This document shows, in pieces, positions 22,971 through 60,400 of a DNA stretch of 64,000 nt. The position numbers and the translations under genes are program-made. The stretch's first letter is position 1; every line of letters begins with the position of its first letter. Under the pieces are notes generated by a model. That model ran no database searches. It saw only the letters and a list, made by a program, of their open reading frames with translations, and was not told the DNA's origin. Source of the stretch: Paragorgia papillata. Lineage: Eukaryota; Cnidaria; Anthozoa; Scleralcyonacea; Coralliidae. The stretch lies in contig JAWNZC010000348.1 in the NCBI GenBank assembly GCA_035771165.1, positions 124,001 to 188,000 of the forward strand, in the 5' to 3' direction.

Positions 22971-23953
22971 AATTAAAGGAAGTTACAAAAAGTGAATGAT
23001 AAGGCGGAGGTCAGAAACGGAGAAACCCAACATCGGCCCTGAGAATAAAACGGAAAACGTATACGTACTGGACTATTACATGTAAATCCTGAGAAAAGAA
23101 AGAACGTCTGGTACCAAGAAGTATAAAGTCATTCTTTTATTAAAGTCATTCGGCATAAATTGGCTGTTTCACTCAAACTTTTTCTTTACGTATCACTATA
23201 GCTTGTACAAATAAAAATCCGCTCCAGAACCATTTCGCGTACAAAATCCTGAAAAACCTTGATAATTTATTACGGCAGCATGCATGCAGCGACAACACAA
23301 ATCGCTAGGGGCACTCATTCTACAAGACCTTTTTTACAATTTTACTTCAGAAGAGTAGAGTTAAGTTTATACAATCGAACGTAATATATATGGTGTGCAT
23401 TGTTTTACTAATACTGCCGCACACGGGGGGTAGAGGACGACCAGACGATGAGCCAGAGGGTTCGATCACAGTTTTCGATTTAGTTCATATTATGGATTTT
23501 TTATATAAATCAAAATACATGCCGAATCTATTATCCAAAACAGGGCGCTTATATAAGTCCCCTGATCCAAAAGCTGCTGCAAAAGGCTCATTGTCATTAC
23601 TATAGATTCCTGCACCGAGCTATAGGCTTTTGTTGCTTTTAATTATCAACTATTGCAAAAGGCAAAACCACTTGAACTCCCTTGACCTTTATTATAATAA
23701 TATGCCGGAAATACAATATAAGACCAATATACTACATTGTTGACAACAACAACCAAGCACACCATTTTACACAACCGTTCTTGTTTTACGACAACTAATA
23801 CTTTAACAAAAACATAAACAAGCCGTCCATTTTGCAGCAACACAACAATATTATAATAAACTATATAACCTGAATGCAGAACTATTTACTCCAAATTATT
23901 GTACATTATTCGCTTGATCACGAGTGTTTTGCGAATTACTATCTCCGAAGAGT
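22971..23953. other. 3' flank of the C2H2 gene
   Basis: No gene recognised. On the minus strand TTATAATAAAGGTC near 23690 contains an AATAAA hexamer and could be the poly(A) signal of the gene ending at 23954. The short open frame near 23390-23605 has no support. Confidence 0.4.
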
Positions 23954-25129
23954 TCAGACATTGCAGTGATCAAGAGATAACTTATGTTGTCCAAGTGCGG
24001 TATAGCTTCTGAAATACTTGCCACAGCGAATACAAGCCCAGTGTTGCAGCTCTTCCACATGTTGGCTAAGGCTAACTCCAGCTCTGAAACTTTTGTAGCA
24101 AAAACCACATGAGTTCATCAACTTTGTTTTCAAGGCATGTTGTTCATTCCTAGGTTTCCCTCCATGGTGTAAAGTGAACAACCAACGATCATATAGTCCC
24201 TTCCTTTGAGCGATGGCTGGCCCTATGGTTCTTCTCAAAGCAGATTGCCGAGAAGACGGCTTATTAAGGGATTGCCTTGTACGCTGCTTTCTTGACACCT
24301 TTTCTTTGCCTTCGCTTGAACTGCCAGAACTTTCAGGGCGAGAGTACGGTCGGTAGCATTGAAATTTATTAAACCGTTGCCTGTGGGACTGGTTTTCTGT
24401 AGAGGACTCTTCTTCCTCGATCTCGCGCTCCATGTCGGTGTCTTCATCTCTGGACTTCTCCTCGCTTTTTCCACTGGACGCTTCTGAAAATCCAGAATCT
24501 TTTCTTTCCCTTTTGATGTTATCTGATTCTGTTGTTACGAGTGACTCAGGTTGCACAAAGCTTCGATTATTCTTCTTCTCACCTTGCTTGTCACCTTGGT
24601 TCCAGCTGACTCTGATGGTCAATGGCGTTCTTTCACGCCATTTTCTTTGATTCTGTAAGAGATCATTCACCTTCTTCGTATTCGCATCCACTGCTGCAGT
24701 TTCCTTTCGTGGGCCTACGGTGCTTTCTTTCTCCAAATTGGACTCATTAAACGTAGTGATTTTCAAGCCATCTTCAGAGTCCCAGCTCACCGAAGAACTT
24801 TCGTCAATCAACTCTGCAGATCCGTACAAAAGAAAGTCAGTGACATGCTCAATGGTTTCAACGCGTTTGGTTGCAATGTATTGGCATTTCCCTTTCTTCT
24901 CGAGCTCACGTAAAACCCAGAGCCGTCGATTATTCAACGTGTACCAAACCCACTTTTCTTTGCACCAAACAACATCAATCGCTGGGATATCTTCGACAAG
25001 AATCTCATCATTTAATAATTGTTGCAGCGTCTCTCGTAGCTGGATTCCGTTATCAAATGATGAAGGAAGTATTTTCTTCTTAAAGCAAATGTCGTTGGGC
25101 TTTAGAAGCACACGGTACGTAAAGGTCAT
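23954..25129 (-). CDS. ParB-like domain plus two C2H2 zinc fingers, uncharacterised
   Basis: Intronless, 391 aa from the ATG at 25129 (MTFTYRVLLKPND). The frame is open upstream to 25342, but that part looks non-coding. Residues about 20-85 (LRETLQQLLND, VEDIPAIDVVW, YTLNNRRLWVLRELEKKGKC) resemble the ParB-N/sulfiredoxin-type fold of uncharacterised invertebrate proteins with a (D/N)NRRLW signature; this is recognition by eye. The middle (about 120-300) is low-complexity, Ser/Glu/Arg-rich and probably disordered. The C-terminus has two C2H2 units, CGFC-x13-H-x5-H and CIRC-x12-H-x5-H, both with the H-x5-H spacing typical of RNA-binding or U1-like fingers. Function is unknown; a nucleic-acid-binding role is inferred. 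The intronless structure next to intron-rich genes could mean retroposition. Confidence 0.75.
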   Translation of the reverse strand: MTFTYRVLLKPNDICFKKKILPSSFDNGIQLRETLQQLLNDEILVEDIPAIDVVWCKEKWVWYTLNNRRLWVLRELEKKGKCQYIATKRVETIEHVTDFLLYGSAELIDESSSVSWDSEDGLKITTFNESNLEKESTVGPRKETAAVDANTKKVNDLLQNQRKWRERTPLTIRVSWNQGDKQGEKKNNRSFVQPESLVTTESDNIKRERKDSGFSEASSGKSEEKSRDEDTDMEREIEEEESSTENQSHRQRFNKFQCYRPYSRPESSGSSSEGKEKVSRKQRTRQSLNKPSSRQSALRRTIGPAIAQRKGLYDRWLFTLHHGGKPRNEQHALKTKLMNSCGFCYKSFRAGVSLSQHVEELQHWACIRCGKYFRSYTALGQHKLSLDHCNV

Positions 25130-25914
25130 TTTGAAATCAAGCAAATAATAATATATTCGAACCACGTGTAGCGTATTTACTGACTGCGTTCTGTAATAAG
25201 CCTGCAACACGAGACCACTGCACGAGACCGAGAACGGGATAAACTGTTTTTTAAAATTTGGCCAATCAGAAAGGTTTGAAAAATTCGGGGGGAGTGAAAC
25301 GTTCGGCCGAAAACAGTCACCAAAACCAAGATTATAATCCAATTTTCAAATTAATTTTCTTTCAAAATTATCTTTGATGAAGAGAGCAGTTAAAAGGGCA
25401 TGCACTCATTTGAGATGAAAATATCACCGGAATGGATTATGCCGAGTGCGAAGTTGCTATTAAATCCCCTGCCACGCCACAGGTGCCCACGCGCTTTTTG
25501 GCATGACGAATTGCCATGGGAAAAACGTCTACGCGTCGCTTAGCTAGATTTGGATCTCCCTTGGGACGCACCGTTGAAGTACAAGTTTGGAGCCAATTTT
25601 TAACTATAAATTTGTGATTAGCACATCTATTACGAGTAAAAGTTTAATTTGTTTCAACTGACGTACCTCTGTGTGACAAGTAATTACGCAAACTACTCTA
25701 GTGGGTTTCATACAAAAACGCCACGCAATTTGAGTTTTTACTATTAAATAATTAAAAAAAAAAAAATACAAAAAAAAATTAAAACTCTTTTTTCAATTTT
25801 TATCATTCGAAAATACTCGTTTTGTGATTTATAATTGTTGCAAATAAATGCCGCAGTTCTCCCGTAAAGACGGGCAAGATCTTGACTGGGAACGAGTCAC
25901 GGGATGAGCAGTAC

Positions 25915-26146
25915 TTATTCCAATCTCCTTCCGGCCACTACCCTGGCACAATCAAAGAATATGGGCCAGGTAACCACTAAAGATTTCTGCTTTCCTATTG
26001 GTAGAAACTTTCGCGGATTCAAGGCATGCGCAGACATACAAGTGGATTTAGCCCTGAATGACGTGAGATTGTGCTTAGTGGTTACCTGGCCTATATATTT
26101 CTTTGGGCCAGGGTACCAAAGGCTCTGGGAACGAGATTGTGCTTAT
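25915..26146. mobile_element. MITE of the CAATCTCGTTCCCAG family
   Basis: Right end GGCTCTGGGAACGAGATTG and a degenerate left end CAATCTCCTTCCGG. Inner arms AGGTAACCACTAA and TTAGTGGTTACCT form a long palindrome. The flanks share a degenerate CTTATT duplication. Relatives: 32641-32748, 59332-59660, and the mini-palindrome in the last PHF14 exon. Confidence 0.7.
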
Positions 26147-26506
26147 TTGATATTTGATTGCAATGTCTGATATCAGACTACTCGGCTACTCGGCGTGCGT
26201 TCAAGAAATCATAAAAGAAAGAAAAAGAACATGACAAATGAAAACCCATAAAATGTTCGTCACGCGAACATATTCACAATAACTCACCATGCACTATATC
26301 ATGCCAGCATATCCCCTCATCTAGAATTCATATGACCTAGAATTCACGATAACCCTGAATTTTCCCTTTAAAATTTCCCCACCACCTCAGACCCTTGGAT
26401 CATTTGTTATATGCTTTTCACTTTAACACACTGCATGTGGGACAGAGAAGTCCCTTAGGATTCAGGATAATTGTAAATTCTAGACACCCCTGGGTAACCC
26501 TGAATT

Positions 26507-26900
26507 TTAGGGCCATGTCCCCACTAACCGTTTTCAAATGAGACTTCTTGATACGGTTGGGCCTTTCGTCCACACTAATCCAGCGTCTTCGGTGACCGAA
26601 AACGGAGCGTTTCGAAAACGCTCTCCAGAGTCCAGAGTGGAGACATTCGAAGACGCCGTTTTCTGCACTAGTGTGGACGGCAAAAACGAAGCTTTTGGAA
26701 AACGATGATGTCACGATTATGTTATCTTGGTTTCACTTTCAGTCACCTAGAACTATTCATTCATACCCCTGTAGATCTTTTTAGCGTTTTACTAAACGGC
26801 GAAAATGATAGTGTGGACGGAAAACTTTTGATATACGTTTTCGAATTTCGATACGAGGTTTCCGTTTTCGTTTGACACGTTTAGGGTGGACATGGCCTAA
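26507..26900. mobile_element. MITE with TTAGGGCCATGTCC ends
   Basis: Ends TTAGGGCCATGTCCCCACTA and GGGTGGACATGGCCTAA are inverted. The interior is rich in CGTTTTCG and GTGTGGACG strings in both orientations. A compact perfect relative of this GTCCACAC/CGTTTTC type is at 34129-34269. Confidence 0.75.
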
Positions 26901-27047
26901 GTAAGAGGACATGTTGATCATGCAAACACTAATTTCCAAAATTATTTTCTATGAATTACGATCTAATTCAGCTTTCCAGTCAGAACACAACTTGTATATT
27001 AAAATCGAAATAAAATGGACTGAAAAAATTCCTATTCGGTATTTGTT

Positions 27048-52717
<25,670 letters not shown>

Positions 52718-53069
52718 CTTTAGTCTCCCCAGACCTCCTACATCAATGCGCGATCAGTGCGTTAGCGCGATTAGGGAGCTCGAACGTCAAACGTCCTTAA
52801 TACGAACATTTTTTTCTGATTGGCTTATAAGTAACCAACCACATTGTTAATTAAGAATTCGTTCTCATGCTCGATAGGGTTTTTGTTTGGGTTAGGTTAT
52901 CTAAACCAATCAGAAAGCTTCTTACTATAGCTACGTGATGACCCCAATCTACCATTAATCAGAAAAGGAAATTATGAATGTAAAAACACCAGGTAACAGT
53001 ATGATTGACTAGTAGTCCTGCATCGGCTATATGCATGCATCTTTGCAACAGAAGCGTGTCTTTGCGTCA

Positions 53070-53241
53070 ATAGAGCGTTTTCATATTGTCCGCCGTCACG
53101 GCGGCCATATTGGTGTACCAAAACAATGAAATGGCGGCCATATTGGTGTACGGTATGGGAATTAGCTCTTTCTTATTCAAATATTTCGTATTGTTTCACC
53201 ACCCCAATGGGGCACCGATCACGCGAGTGAAAACGCTCTAT
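53070..53241. mobile_element. MITE with ATAGAGCGTTTTCA ends, copy 2
   Basis: Opposite orientation to 35579-35746 with near-identical sequence: ATAGAGCGTTTTCATATTG...GGCGGCCATATTGGTGTACC (two modules)...GAGTGAAAACGCTCTAT. Confidence 0.82.
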
Positions 53242-53376
53242 AGACGTATTGAACTCTGCTGCACATCCCACAAGCTTCGCCAACACGACCATTGTGCATA
53301 CATTTTCTAGATTAGGCGAGGTTTGTCGGCGTAGTTTGAGATTAGTTTCAGGCCATTATCTTGGGCTCAGGTTCTA

Positions 53377-53682
53377 CTAATTTTTATACGTGAAATGAAC
53401 ACATCTTTGGAAAAAAGAGCCTCGCGGTATGGCATCTACCTGTTTATAAACATTTGTTTCATTAATGAGTCGTTCTAGCAGATAGACAGTTTGGACGTCA
53501 TGTGCAAAGGGTCTATATGTAGGAAAATAAAATGGTGGGACTTGCACAACCACTTCATAGCCAACTTCGAAGCAGTTTTCGTCTGGACGATCGCACTGCC
53601 GCCGTCTGCACGGCTCCCAATGATGTGAATGTAGAGTTAACCACATCCCAAATTTGATGTCCACGCACAAAACCCGATACAA
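53377..53682 (-). CDS. Unassigned open frame, possible exon
   Basis: 101 codons. The peptide has non-repetitive, protein-like composition with a Cys-rich patch (HHWEPCRRRQCDRPDENC) and FEVGYEVVVQVPPFYFPTY. Reading down to a possible donor at TATAAACAG|GTAGAT (about 53439) gives about 80 residues; candidate acceptors TGGTCAG and GTCAGTAG lie just upstream near 53690. I do not recognise the family. It could be a single exon of a small minus-strand gene, part of the BAZ2 3' UTR, or chance. Confidence 0.25.
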   Translation of the reverse strand: MYRVLCVDIKFGMWLTLHSHHWEPCRRRQCDRPDENCFEVGYEVVVQVPPFYFPTYRPFAHDVQTVYLLERLINETNVYKQVDAIPRGSFFQRCVHFTYKN

Positions 53683-54400
53683 AAACTACTGACCAGATTA
53701 AAGACAAAAAACACTTATGTTGCAGTTGACACTAATATTATTACAATACATCCAGAAAACTATTCAAAGGGAAATTTCAACAATCCGGGCAAAATATTAA
53801 AAATCACAAATCCATAATTTCTTGTCCATTTGACTATTACACAACAGCCACACGTAAAAAAAATTCTGCAGCATTTACATGGCACTACAAACTGTTACTA
53901 TATACAATATTATCTCAAGTAAAATACAAGGCAAATACTTCATTTAAATTAAATATTCTTACTTTTGTATAAAAAAAGCCTTTTCTTTCCTAAACTAATG
54001 GCAATATAGGGAAACATCCAAGCAGTTACCTAACATGCACAACGAGGAATGTTTTATCAAATATTAAATGGCTAGCATGGTGCCATGGTGTTTCACGTGT
54101 TCCCGACACTTCTCTCAAGATGGTTTTACACGTGGCGAGGGACTCCTTTTCTCGTCTTCGACACTAACGTCTGACATTCTACATCACATACAGCTAGAAA
54201 ATAAACATGACTACATGGTAAAGTTACAATAGATATGCATATCATGAGGAAAATTAAGTAACTAATTATTTGTTAACGTTTTGACTTAAAAGAAAATAAA
54301 TGCAGGCAGTACAGGCACCACCCCACCCCGTCCTCCTAAAATAAAACAACAAAAAACAACAAAAAAACAAACACGACATAATTGAACAAAGAACAATACC

Positions 54401-57400
54401 TTACGACTCGTCACTATCACGGCTTAACTCCATCCAACGTTTCTCGAAAAACCTTTTTAACCGTTTTCCAGCTTGCCCAACCTAAACAAGTAAACACAGT
54501 TTATTACGCCTAGTTCTCACTTGTGTTCTAAATTGTGGGTGGAATATTGTTTCTAATTATTTGAATTCATGTTTGCAAGGTGACAAATTGTAAGAGACGC
54601 GATAATTTATAGTAACACCGCGTTTATTAAAGAATACGTGGTGTTACCACAAATTTTTGTTTCTGTTAAAAACTTCTCAATGAAGTAATATTTAAAACAC
54701 GAGCAGGAGTGTTTTATCAGATTTAAAACCACGAGGGCGCAGCCCGAGTGTTTTAGATCTGATAAAACACGTGATGCGAGTGTTTTGAATGGCTTCAAAA
54801 ACGATTCGTTATTGGATGTTATGTTCATTAGTATTCTTTATATAAAATTGTATGTTCATTAGTATTCTTTATATAAAATTGTATGTTCATTAGTATTCTT
54901 TCTAACGTCAAGAAGTTTTATCAGGTATAAAACCACGGACATGGTACTGATTTCCTTTGTGTTTTCCTCATGAATTATTAATGAGTTTTTGAATAAATGT
55001 TAAACATGCTGTTAAGTTTCTTTTTTGGTTCATTAATTGCACGGAAATCCCACACTACTTATATGTTAAGCTGTATAAAGTTGTATGAAGAGGCTGTTAA
55101 CCCTTTAACGGGCAGGTTTCTGAAAGAGGTCCCCAGTTGACGAGTAAAATCGTTTGGCGTTAGCCACAGTAAAATAGTCTGGCGTTAGCCACAGTAAAAT
55201 AGTCTGGCGTTAGCCACAGTACAATAGTCTGGCGTTAGACAGAGTACAATAGTCTGGTGTTAGACAGAGTAAAATCGTCTGGCGTTAGACACAGTAAAAT
55301 AGTCTGGTGTTAGACACAGTAAAATCGTCTGGTGTTAGACAGAGTAAAATAGTCTGGCGTTAGACAGAGTACAATAGTCTGGTGTTAGACAGAGTACAAT
55401 AGTCTGGTGTTAGACAGAGTAAAATCGTCTGGCGTACGTTAGACAGAGTACAATAGTCTGGCGTTAGACAGAGTACAATAGTCTGGTGTTAGACAGAGTA
55501 CAATAGTCTGGTGTTAGACAGAGTAAAATCGTCTGGCGTACGTTAGACAGAGTACAATAGTCTGGTGTTAGACAGAGTACAATAGTCTGGTGTTAGACAG
55601 AGTACAATAGTCTGGTGTTAGGCAGAGTACAATAGTCTGGTGTTAGACAGAGTACAATAGTCTGGTGTTAGACAGAGTAAAATCGTCTGGCGTTAAACAG
55701 AGTAAAATCGTCTGGTGTTAGACAGAGTAAAATAGTCTGGTGTTAGACAGAGTACAATAGTCTGGTGTTAGGCAGAGTACAATAGTCTGGCGTTAGACAC
55801 AGTACAATAGTCTGGCGTTAGACAGAGTACAATAGTCTGTCGTTAGAAAGAGTACAATAGTCTGGCGTTAGACAGAGTACAATAGTCTGGCGTTAGACAG
55901 AGTACAATAGTCTGGTGTTAGACAGAGTACAATAGTCTGGCGTTAGACAGAGTACAATAGTCTGGCGTTAGACAGAGTACAATAGTCTGGCGTTAGACAG
56001 AGTACAATAGTCTGGCGTTAGACAGAGTACAATAGTCTGGTGTTAGACAGAGTACAATAGTCTGGCGTTAGACAGAGTACAATAGTCTGGTGTTAGACAG
56101 AGTACAATAGTCTGGCGTTAGACAGAGTACAATAGTCTGGCGTTAGACAGAGTACAATAGTCTGGTGTTAGACAGAGTACAATAGTCTGGCGTTAGACAG
56201 AGTACAATAGTCTGGTGTTAGACAGAGGACAATAGTCTGGTGTTAGACAGAGTACAATAGTCTGGCGTTAGACACAGTAAAATAGTCTGGCGTTAGACAG
56301 AGTAAAATAGTCTGGTGTTAGACACAGTAAAATAGTCTGGCGTTAGACACAGTAAAATAGTCTGGCGTTAGCCACAGTAAAATAATCTGGCGTTAGCCAC
56401 AGTAAAATAGTTTGGCGTTAGACAGAGTAAAATAGTCTGGCGTTAGCCACAGTAAAATAGTTTGGCGTTAGCCACAGTAAAATAGTCTGGCGTTAGCCAC
56501 AGTAAAATAGTCTGGCGTTAGCCACAGTAAAATAGTCTGGCGTTAGACAGAGTAAAATAGTCTGGCGTTAGCCACAGTAAAATAGTTTGGCGTTAGACAG
56601 AGTAAAATAGTCTGGCGTTAGCCACAGTAAAATAGTCTGGCGTTAGCCACAGTAAAATAGTTTGGCGTTAGCCACAGTAAAATAGTCTGGCGTTAGCCAC
56701 AGTAAAATAGTCTGGCGTTAGCAACAGTAAAATAGTCTGGCGTTAGCCACAGTAAAATATATAAGTAGGGACAAAAATGTCCGATTGCCTGCTAAAAGGT
56801 TAAAGATCCAGGAAGAATAACAAGACAAAGTCGGAACCAAACAACTTACTTCAGAGTCATCTTCGTTGAAGCGATTACAGTTATCAAAAACAAGTCTCGT
56901 GTCAGTGGCAAATTCTTCGCGGCAAGTGTACCTAGAAAACAATGAGAAATAAATTTAATGATTAAAGTTCATTCATTTCACAATAGTAAGATCACCATTT
57001 GTAATTATTTAACTTACTGGAAATCTCTTAGCTTCACTTTCATTGTGTGAAAGTCCATTGGAGTCTCGATAACTCTGTAGTACTCTGGAAACTGTAGAGA
57101 AAAACAATAAATTTTATTAATTTGTATACGTTTGCGTGACACAGCCGAACTGTGGAACTCTCTTCCATCTCATCTCATCTCAAAGACTACGATTCGCTTG
57201 CCTTATTTAAGTCTAGTCTGCACAACATGTACATCAGCAAATTATCTACTTACAGCCCTCCTGATTGCACTTAATAATTTTACAATAGTTTTATTGTATA
57301 TATAGTTATTTATGTTACTCGTATGTGCTGTGTCTTTAGATGTCTACATTGTCTTTACCATTAGGGGCCAGGTCTCAATTGGGACGTAAAAGTCCTGTTC

Positions 57401-60400
57401 CTTTCTCCTGTCACAATTGTATTTGTATTCGTGTATGTAATTGTATATATATAACTTGTAAGCGTTTATTTGTGACAAATACATTAAATAAAATAAATAA
57501 AAAAAACAAAAAAAAAAAAACATGCGAGGCACTTATATAGATGAAACTCGTGAAGTAGACATATTTAATAAATAGATTCTCTAAAATGTGTGTAGCGTAC
57601 GTAGCAGACTCGGGCATTTATTCCCCCTGCGAGTTCGTTTGTGTGAAATCAATACCAAATGAGTTAATGAGTACGTTTTTGACGCCAAACAAGGCAACGC
57701 CCTTCAGCACAGGCTTTAACACGTTGAAGCCTGACGACGAGTCTTTAAGATTTGTTCTGGCTAACGAAATTACATATTTTCTTCATGAAACGTTTTGCAC
57801 AGGTCTCACGAGCTTCGTTTTAGTTTATTGCATAGCTCTAGTCTTGATCATTGATCCAGACCACCACTAGAGCTATGCGATAAACTAAAATGAAGCTGGG
57901 ACCTGTGCAAAACGTTTTATGGCGGGAAACGCTAATTTTTTGTGATTTAGACAGGCGAGCCACGTTAAGGTACCTGTTTAGGATTGACTGGCACAAGAAA
58001 AGGCCAAGCATCTTCGTGTTTCTCCATCTCAGCAAGAAGACTTCGACAAGGTGCCATATCTTTAGATGACTGTTTTCGATTTAGATGTGGTCGGGATTCA
58101 TCTACCAACGAGTTCGATTTTTTCTCATCACTTTCGCTCTCGTCGATTTGCTTTTTTCTTTTACGACGAGTAGTAGAAGCACGACTGCGAGATTTCGACT
58201 AAAACATATTTATAAAAACATTACGTTCTTATGTTAGTATAACAAGGCGTTCCAACAATATACTTTACTTGGAGCGCCGATACTCCAATAAACAAGGAAT
58301 GCAACTGCGTACAGGAAACGTTTCATTAGCATTACTATAAAAAGACGTGGTTTACCTACGAAACATATGGGGCATATTATGAACTCTAAACAAGTGCAAA
58401 ATGCCCTGGGTACGAGGTTGGTGCCCACACTGAAGCTACAGGTGGGGGGGAGAAGTGTGACCTCAATTATACAGTATAAGATCACACTTTCCTCACCATT
58501 GTACATTTGGCTCTACCCTGCCCGTCAGACTCCCTTTCCGACCTACGCAGGCTTCGGGGGAAAGTGGGCTCTGCCAACAAACTCGATCTTCGCCCCAAGT
58601 TTAGGGCGAGTCAGTCCGGTTTTAAACTGGTCAAACAAGTTTTAGTTTATGGTACACGCGCAATCAGGAAAATAGCAAGTAATGCGTTAGAGCCTGGGCC
58701 CAAAATAGTATCTTGGCAACCGTTCACACATGCTCAAAAAGAAATATCGAGTTTGTTGGTAGAGGCGTAGGTCGGAAAGGGGCTCTGACTCGCAGGGTAA
58801 TTTGCCTCAGACACCTATAATTATTCGTGTTTATCAATTGAGTTCGTGTCACGAAATTCTTTCCTCAGCCACAAGAGTAGATTTGAATCATCGTTAGGAT
58901 TTGTTTAAATCTAAACAAAACCAATTCTTTTTTGCAAATTAATCAAATTTAGTTTATGCAAATTTTACTGCGGGTACGATCCTAATCAGACGAGTAAAAC
59001 CGGGTCACTAGCCTCAAGTAATCGGCGCTTTAACGTCTACTATGTATTTGTGAATCAAGTCAAATAAATAATATCAACACACCTTAACCTTTTTACAATT
59101 TGGACAGGACCATGAACGTGGAATTCTATAAGTGAGAACAGTGACAGTCATCTTTAAAAGGGCTCACTTGACTGGGAATAATCGGCCTTGGGTAACTACT
59201 TCATGTTAGGTCCACATAATAGTTTGCACACATAATACCAGTAATTATAAGAAATGTATGGTGGTTCGTACTTGTTTCTGGTAGTGCTAACTTTAACACT
59301 ACAACACTCAACCCTGCAAACCAACCTCGTTCCCAGGGGCTTTTGGAAATTAGGAGGGCGGGAAAAGGCCCTGGCATCGGCTGGTGGACTCTGCATTTTC
59401 ATTGGTTGATTGCTTTTCTTAAACCTTCCTCAGGAAACGTAATTATGCATAGTTTTGTACCAGTTATAATCAAATAGCTTCAACGGAACCGCCAACGGGA
59501 CCAATAAGACCGCCCATTACAATGAACTTCTCCCACGGGACTTAATGACTCCGAATGATTTTGCATACTAAATTAATTTGTATTTCTGGGTGCTGTGACA
59601 AGCCGATGCCAGGGACTATTTCACCCTCCTAATTTCAAAAAGGCCCTGGGAACGAGGTTGCCCTGCAAACGTACCTAAACCTAACCCAAAGTATTATATG
59701 TTATATAAAGTAGTTACGACTAATGGTCTCTGTCAAGATACAGAATGAAGAATAACTTATTCTGTGGTCAAGACGAATTAACCAATAGATAAGCAACTCT
59801 CACACATCTACTGACTTATACGTAAGGCGGTAAAATGTGGAATAAAAACGCGAGTCAGTAATAACTAAAGTTCACAGAAATAAAATGCTTACTTGGAAAG
59901 CGGTGGATCCAAACAATGTGAGTGATAATTACGAGGACATTGTGCACAGCGCAGAAGTCTTTCTGTGGTTCCACGACAAACAAAACAACAACTCTTCCCA
60001 GTGGCCTAATAAGATTATAAAGATTAAATTGAAGTGCCAATGCAGCGAAATTTCACCCCAGTTTTTTATGATTGCATTTGAAAGAACACTTAAAATGACA
60101 ACTAACATCTTTCGTAGAATTTCGTTTCCTTGCTTCATTCTTGAGATATTCAGGTTTGTTTGATATGCAAATGTCATACTTATGACATCACACTGCATAA
60201 TGACTTTTTAGAAAAGTATGATTTTCTTTGAGAGTGCTTATCGAAAGTACTTAATAAAAATTTGCACTTGCATGTATGTGGGTGTAAAATATTTGGACTA
60301 TCCTAAAATTGATGCTATTTCAAAAAGTCATTATGCAGTGTGATGTCATAAGTATGACATTTGCATATCAAACAAACCTGAATATCTCAAGAATGAAGCA

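Larger units (their letters stand above)
52718..54400. other. Spacer between BAZ2 3' end and PHF14 start
   Basis: Holds the PHF14 promoter side (52718-52800, locally GC-richer, no clear TATA box), a MITE (53070-53241), an unassigned minus-strand frame (53377-53682) and probably the BAZ2 3' UTR just below 54401. Nothing else recognised. Confidence 0.5.

Noticed and set aside
24432..25148. Plus-strand frames of 70-142 codons
   Set aside because: Shadows of the minus-strand C2H2 gene.
55137..56757. Regular repeat that could be taken for a CRISPR array
   Set aside because: Units are contiguous 25-mers with no unique spacers, no cas genes, and the locus is a eukaryotic intron.
58507..58770. 87-codon plus-strand frame
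   Set aside because: Lies inside a MITE with inverted ends (58513-58798); composition and position argue against a gene.
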